DNA of 64,000 bases, taken from contig JBBMRB010000013.1 of the NCBI GenBank assembly GCA_038900335.1, positions 1 to 64,000 on the forward strand, read 5' to 3'. The position numbers were made by a program, and so were the translations under genes. The notes under the pieces are model-generated. The model was given only the letters and a program-made list of their open reading frames with translations, had not been told where the DNA came from and ran no database searches. Origin of the DNA: Rs1 sp038900335. GTDB lineage: Bacteria > Pseudomonadota > Gammaproteobacteria > Pseudomonadales > Balneatricaceae. Below, in pieces: positions 62,072 to 64,000 of this stretch. The stretch's first letter is position 1. Each line of letters opens with the position of its first letter.

Positions 62072-64000
62072 TTAAAACCCCAGGCTGTATCTTAAATTCA
62101 GCCAGTTGTTTATACCTTCTTGCTCTGTTGTCACATTGAGCATCGCACCGATACTGCCCTTTTTCAGTTGATAGTCAATACCGACTCCGGCGCGCAACCA
62201 GTTTTGCTCAAGTTCACTACCCTTAAAGCTGAAGTCATTCAAACCTATTATCTGGCCATTGACTTGACTGCTGGTATCGGTCAAGCGATGACTGCCCTCC
62301 AATGTAAACTGTACTCTTGTGATCGCGCTGTGATTGTAACTCGCATCAAAGCCGACGCTGGTAATAGTATCTACATCGCTAACACTGTGCCAATTGACAG
62401 GAAAGCTGCCCTCACGTTCACTGTAACCTGCGGTGCGACTTTGTACAGTACTGACACTGGTGTATGGAGTCACAGCCAATTTTTTCAAGGCAAAGGCGTT
62501 TTGCCAATCAAAGCGTAATTTTGAGCCAATGGTTTCGATACTGGTATTGCCAACAGAGGAGTCGAGGGTACCACCATTGAGATAATGACGATCAATATCT
62601 ACATCGCTCTTGCTGTAAAATCCACTAAAGCTAACAAATAAACCCTTGTCACCTAATGGGGCGATCACTTGTGGGTGCATGTAAAAACCCTGTTTTTTAT
62701 TGCTACCACCATGCAATGTTTTTAGCTCGCTCGCCGTGGCACCGACAAATAACCGCACGTTCAGCTGATCACTCAAACCCCAGTCCACGCCGATCTCTGA
62801 ACTTGCTTGTCCTGCATCACTGCCTGCGCTATTGGCCCGGCCAATACCCCCGCTGAGCAACAACATATTTTGACCGGCACGGGCCCTGCTCTGTAGGGGC
62901 GCTGTGTGCAGGTTATTCAAAACGTGTGATTGTAAACTATTGTGCTGTACCGAATTTGCTGAAATTTCACTTAAGGTCTGGTTAAATGAACTGGGATTAA
63001 TAACTCCCGCAGTTTGCGCTACCCTGGCGATAAACGCCAAATTATTAGCGTCATAGCCCACAACCACCGAGCCATCTTCATTTGTGCCGAGCGCGTCTCT
63101 TAATGTCGTGCCCACTGATGCCAGGCCATTATCGGTCAACCACTGGGCTACACTTTGCATACCACTGGCTTCGCTCCAGCGAAACGCCTCAATACCACTG
63201 GCTGAATTACCGAAACCGACAACCACTAAGCCATCAGCGCTGATAGATTTAGCCCTTGATTTAAAATCTCCTCCAGCCAGGTCGCCTAGCCCGAGCATAC
63301 CCGTAGCCTGAGTCCAGCGAAACGCCTGCTCTATATTGCCCGAGGATCTGTCATAACCCACAATCACGTTGCCATCTGCGCTGATATCCACCCCTCTGGA
63401 ATCAGTGCTCGTAGCACCTAGCATGCCAAGCCCGACCATGCCACCGGCTTGAGTCCAGCGAAAAGCTTCTATACCGCTGCCAGATGTACCGTAGCCAGTA
63501 ATTACAGAACCATCTGCACTAACCCCATCGGCATTAGAGCTAAAGCCTCCTCCTGCTAGATCACCTAAACCCTGCATCACGTTTGAATTCCAACGAAAGG
63601 CCTCTGTTCCGCTTGAAGACCTCGACCAGCCAACAATAGTGTTACCATCTGAACTAACACCGTGGGCGCGAGAATAGACGCTTCCACCACTGAGATCCCC
63701 TAAACTTACCATGCCCGTAGCCTGGGTCCAACGAAAGGCCTCTGTGCCGGCTGTAGACCTAGAAAGCCCAACAATCACCGCGCCATCTGAGCTCACATCC
63801 ATTGCATATGATGTACTTCCCCCAGCGAGGTAACCTAGGCCAACCATGCCATCATCGACATTCCAACGAAAGGCCTCTGTTCCGGTACCTGATGCAGAAT
63901 AACCAACAGCGACAGATCCATCAGAGCTGATAGATTCAGGGACAGAATAATTCGCACCGCCGGGTAAGTCCCCTAAGTAATCGAACTCGGCGTCATCAGC
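62072..64000 (-). CDS. Autotransporter with HAF-type repeats, 5' end outside window
   Basis: The open frame runs to the window edge, so the N-terminus and signal peptide are not seen; 642 residues lie inside. The passenger has six repeats of about 46 residues of the form LGDLAGG-x-S-x-A-x-SADG-x-VVVG-x-S-x-EAFRWT-x-GM, matching the HAF family of extracellular repeats, then a capping unit. A helical linker leads to a beta-barrel of about 270 residues that ends LNLRYSLGF with a terminal Phe, the signal for outer-membrane assembly. It is likely an adhesin or surface protein. Confidence 0.9.
   Translation of the reverse strand, partial: ADDAEFDYLGDLPGGANYSVPESISSDGSVAVGYSASGTGTEAFRWNVDDGMVGLGYLAGGSTSYAMDVSSDGAVIVGLSRSTAGTEAFRWTQATGMVSLGDLSGGSVYSRAHGVSSDGNTIVGWSRSSSGTEAFRWNSNVMQGLGDLAGGGFSSNADGVSADGSVITGYGTSGSGIEAFRWTQAGGMVGLGMLGATSTDSRGVDISADGNVIVGYDRSSGNIEQAFRWTQATGMLGLGDLAGGDFKSRAKSISADGLVVVGFGNSASGIEAFRWSEASGMQSVAQWLTDNGLASVGTTLRDALGTNEDGSVVVGYDANNLAFIARVAQTAGVINPSSFNQTLSEISANSVQHNSLQSHVLNNLHTAPLQSRARAGQNMLLLSGGIGRANSAGSDAGQASSEIGVDWGLSDQLNVRLFVGATASELKTLHGGSNKKQGFYMHPQVIAPLGDKGLFVSFSGFYSKSDVDIDRHYLNGGTLDSSVGNTSIETIGSKLRFDWQNAFALKKLAVTPYTSVSTVQSRTAGYSEREGSFPVNWHSVSDVDTITSVGFDASYNHSAITRVQFTLEGSHRLTDTSSQVNGQIIGLNDFSFKGSELEQNWLRAGVGIDYQLKKGSIGAMLNVTTEQEGINNWLNLRYSLGF

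Noticed and set aside
62120..62518. 132-residue plus-strand frame inside the autotransporter barrel
   Set aside because: Antisense to a clear beta-barrel coding region, without a ribosome site or family match.

Overview
The window looks like a chromosomal segment of a free-living, probably marine, motile gammaproteobacterium with moderate-to-low GC. The evidence is an intact proteobacterial fatty-acid cluster that includes pilZ, a complete cytochrome bd operon, two chemoreceptors, a NhaC-type Na+/H+ antiporter, PEP carboxylase and a BaeSR-like two-component pair. I saw no rRNA, tRNA, CRISPR array, transposase, integrase or phage gene. Genus cannot be fixed from sequence alone.

Layout. 1-6.4 kb: a 10-bp tandem array at the edge, an XRE-cupin regulator, a double-receiver protein (first receiver degenerate), the RNA helicase DeaD, then on the minus strand ZapE, a SlyD-like isomerase and an EamA exporter. 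6.6-15.5 kb: a PreP-type M16C peptidase, NhaC antiporter, an orphan lipoprotein bracketed by two 147-bp copies of the 3' end of a divergent ZIP transporter gene, a UbiH-family hydroxylase, a YdiI-like thioesterase and a MarR regulator. The MarR gene faces an EamA transporter across clear palindromic operators. 16.6-19.3 kb is accessory DNA: a lipoprotein, a broken gene and an SRPBCC gene, each followed on the minus strand by an attC-like TATAAC...GTTATA element, then a gene-poor stretch with one candidate small ORF.

19.3-29.3 kb is the core cluster yceD-rpmF / fabD-fabG-acpP-fabF-pabC-mltG-tmk-holB-pilZ-tatD on the minus strand, with yceF (Maf) divergent. plsX and fabH, which many gammaproteobacteria carry between rpmF and fabD, are missing. 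30.4-35.4 kb: a TSUP transporter/LysR pair, then a gntR-racemase unit divergent from an NCS1 permease, with shared TTGTATACAA-type operators. 35.7-43.0 kb: a GbsR-like regulator followed by cydA-cydB-cydX-cydD-cydC, which encodes the terminal oxidase, its small subunit and its assembly exporter. 43-52 kb: a 17-codon ORF with a near-perfect ribosome site, a chemoreceptor, ppc, an atypical signal peptidase I, baeS/baeR-like genes and a small Gln/Ser-rich protein. 52-64 kb: a D-amino-acid dehydrogenase, YehS, a second chemoreceptor, a peroxiredoxin-like protein, a DOPA-dioxygenase-family protein, a ProC paralogue, small exported proteins, a YcaQ-like DNA glycosylase and a partial autotransporter with HAF-type repeats.

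Most of the window is ordinary housekeeping DNA. The parts most worth a second look are the attC-like series at 16.8-18.2 kb, the ZIP-tail duplication around the orphan lipoprotein, the small ORF at 43.2 kb, the missing plsX-fabH, and five separate short tandem-repeat arrays.
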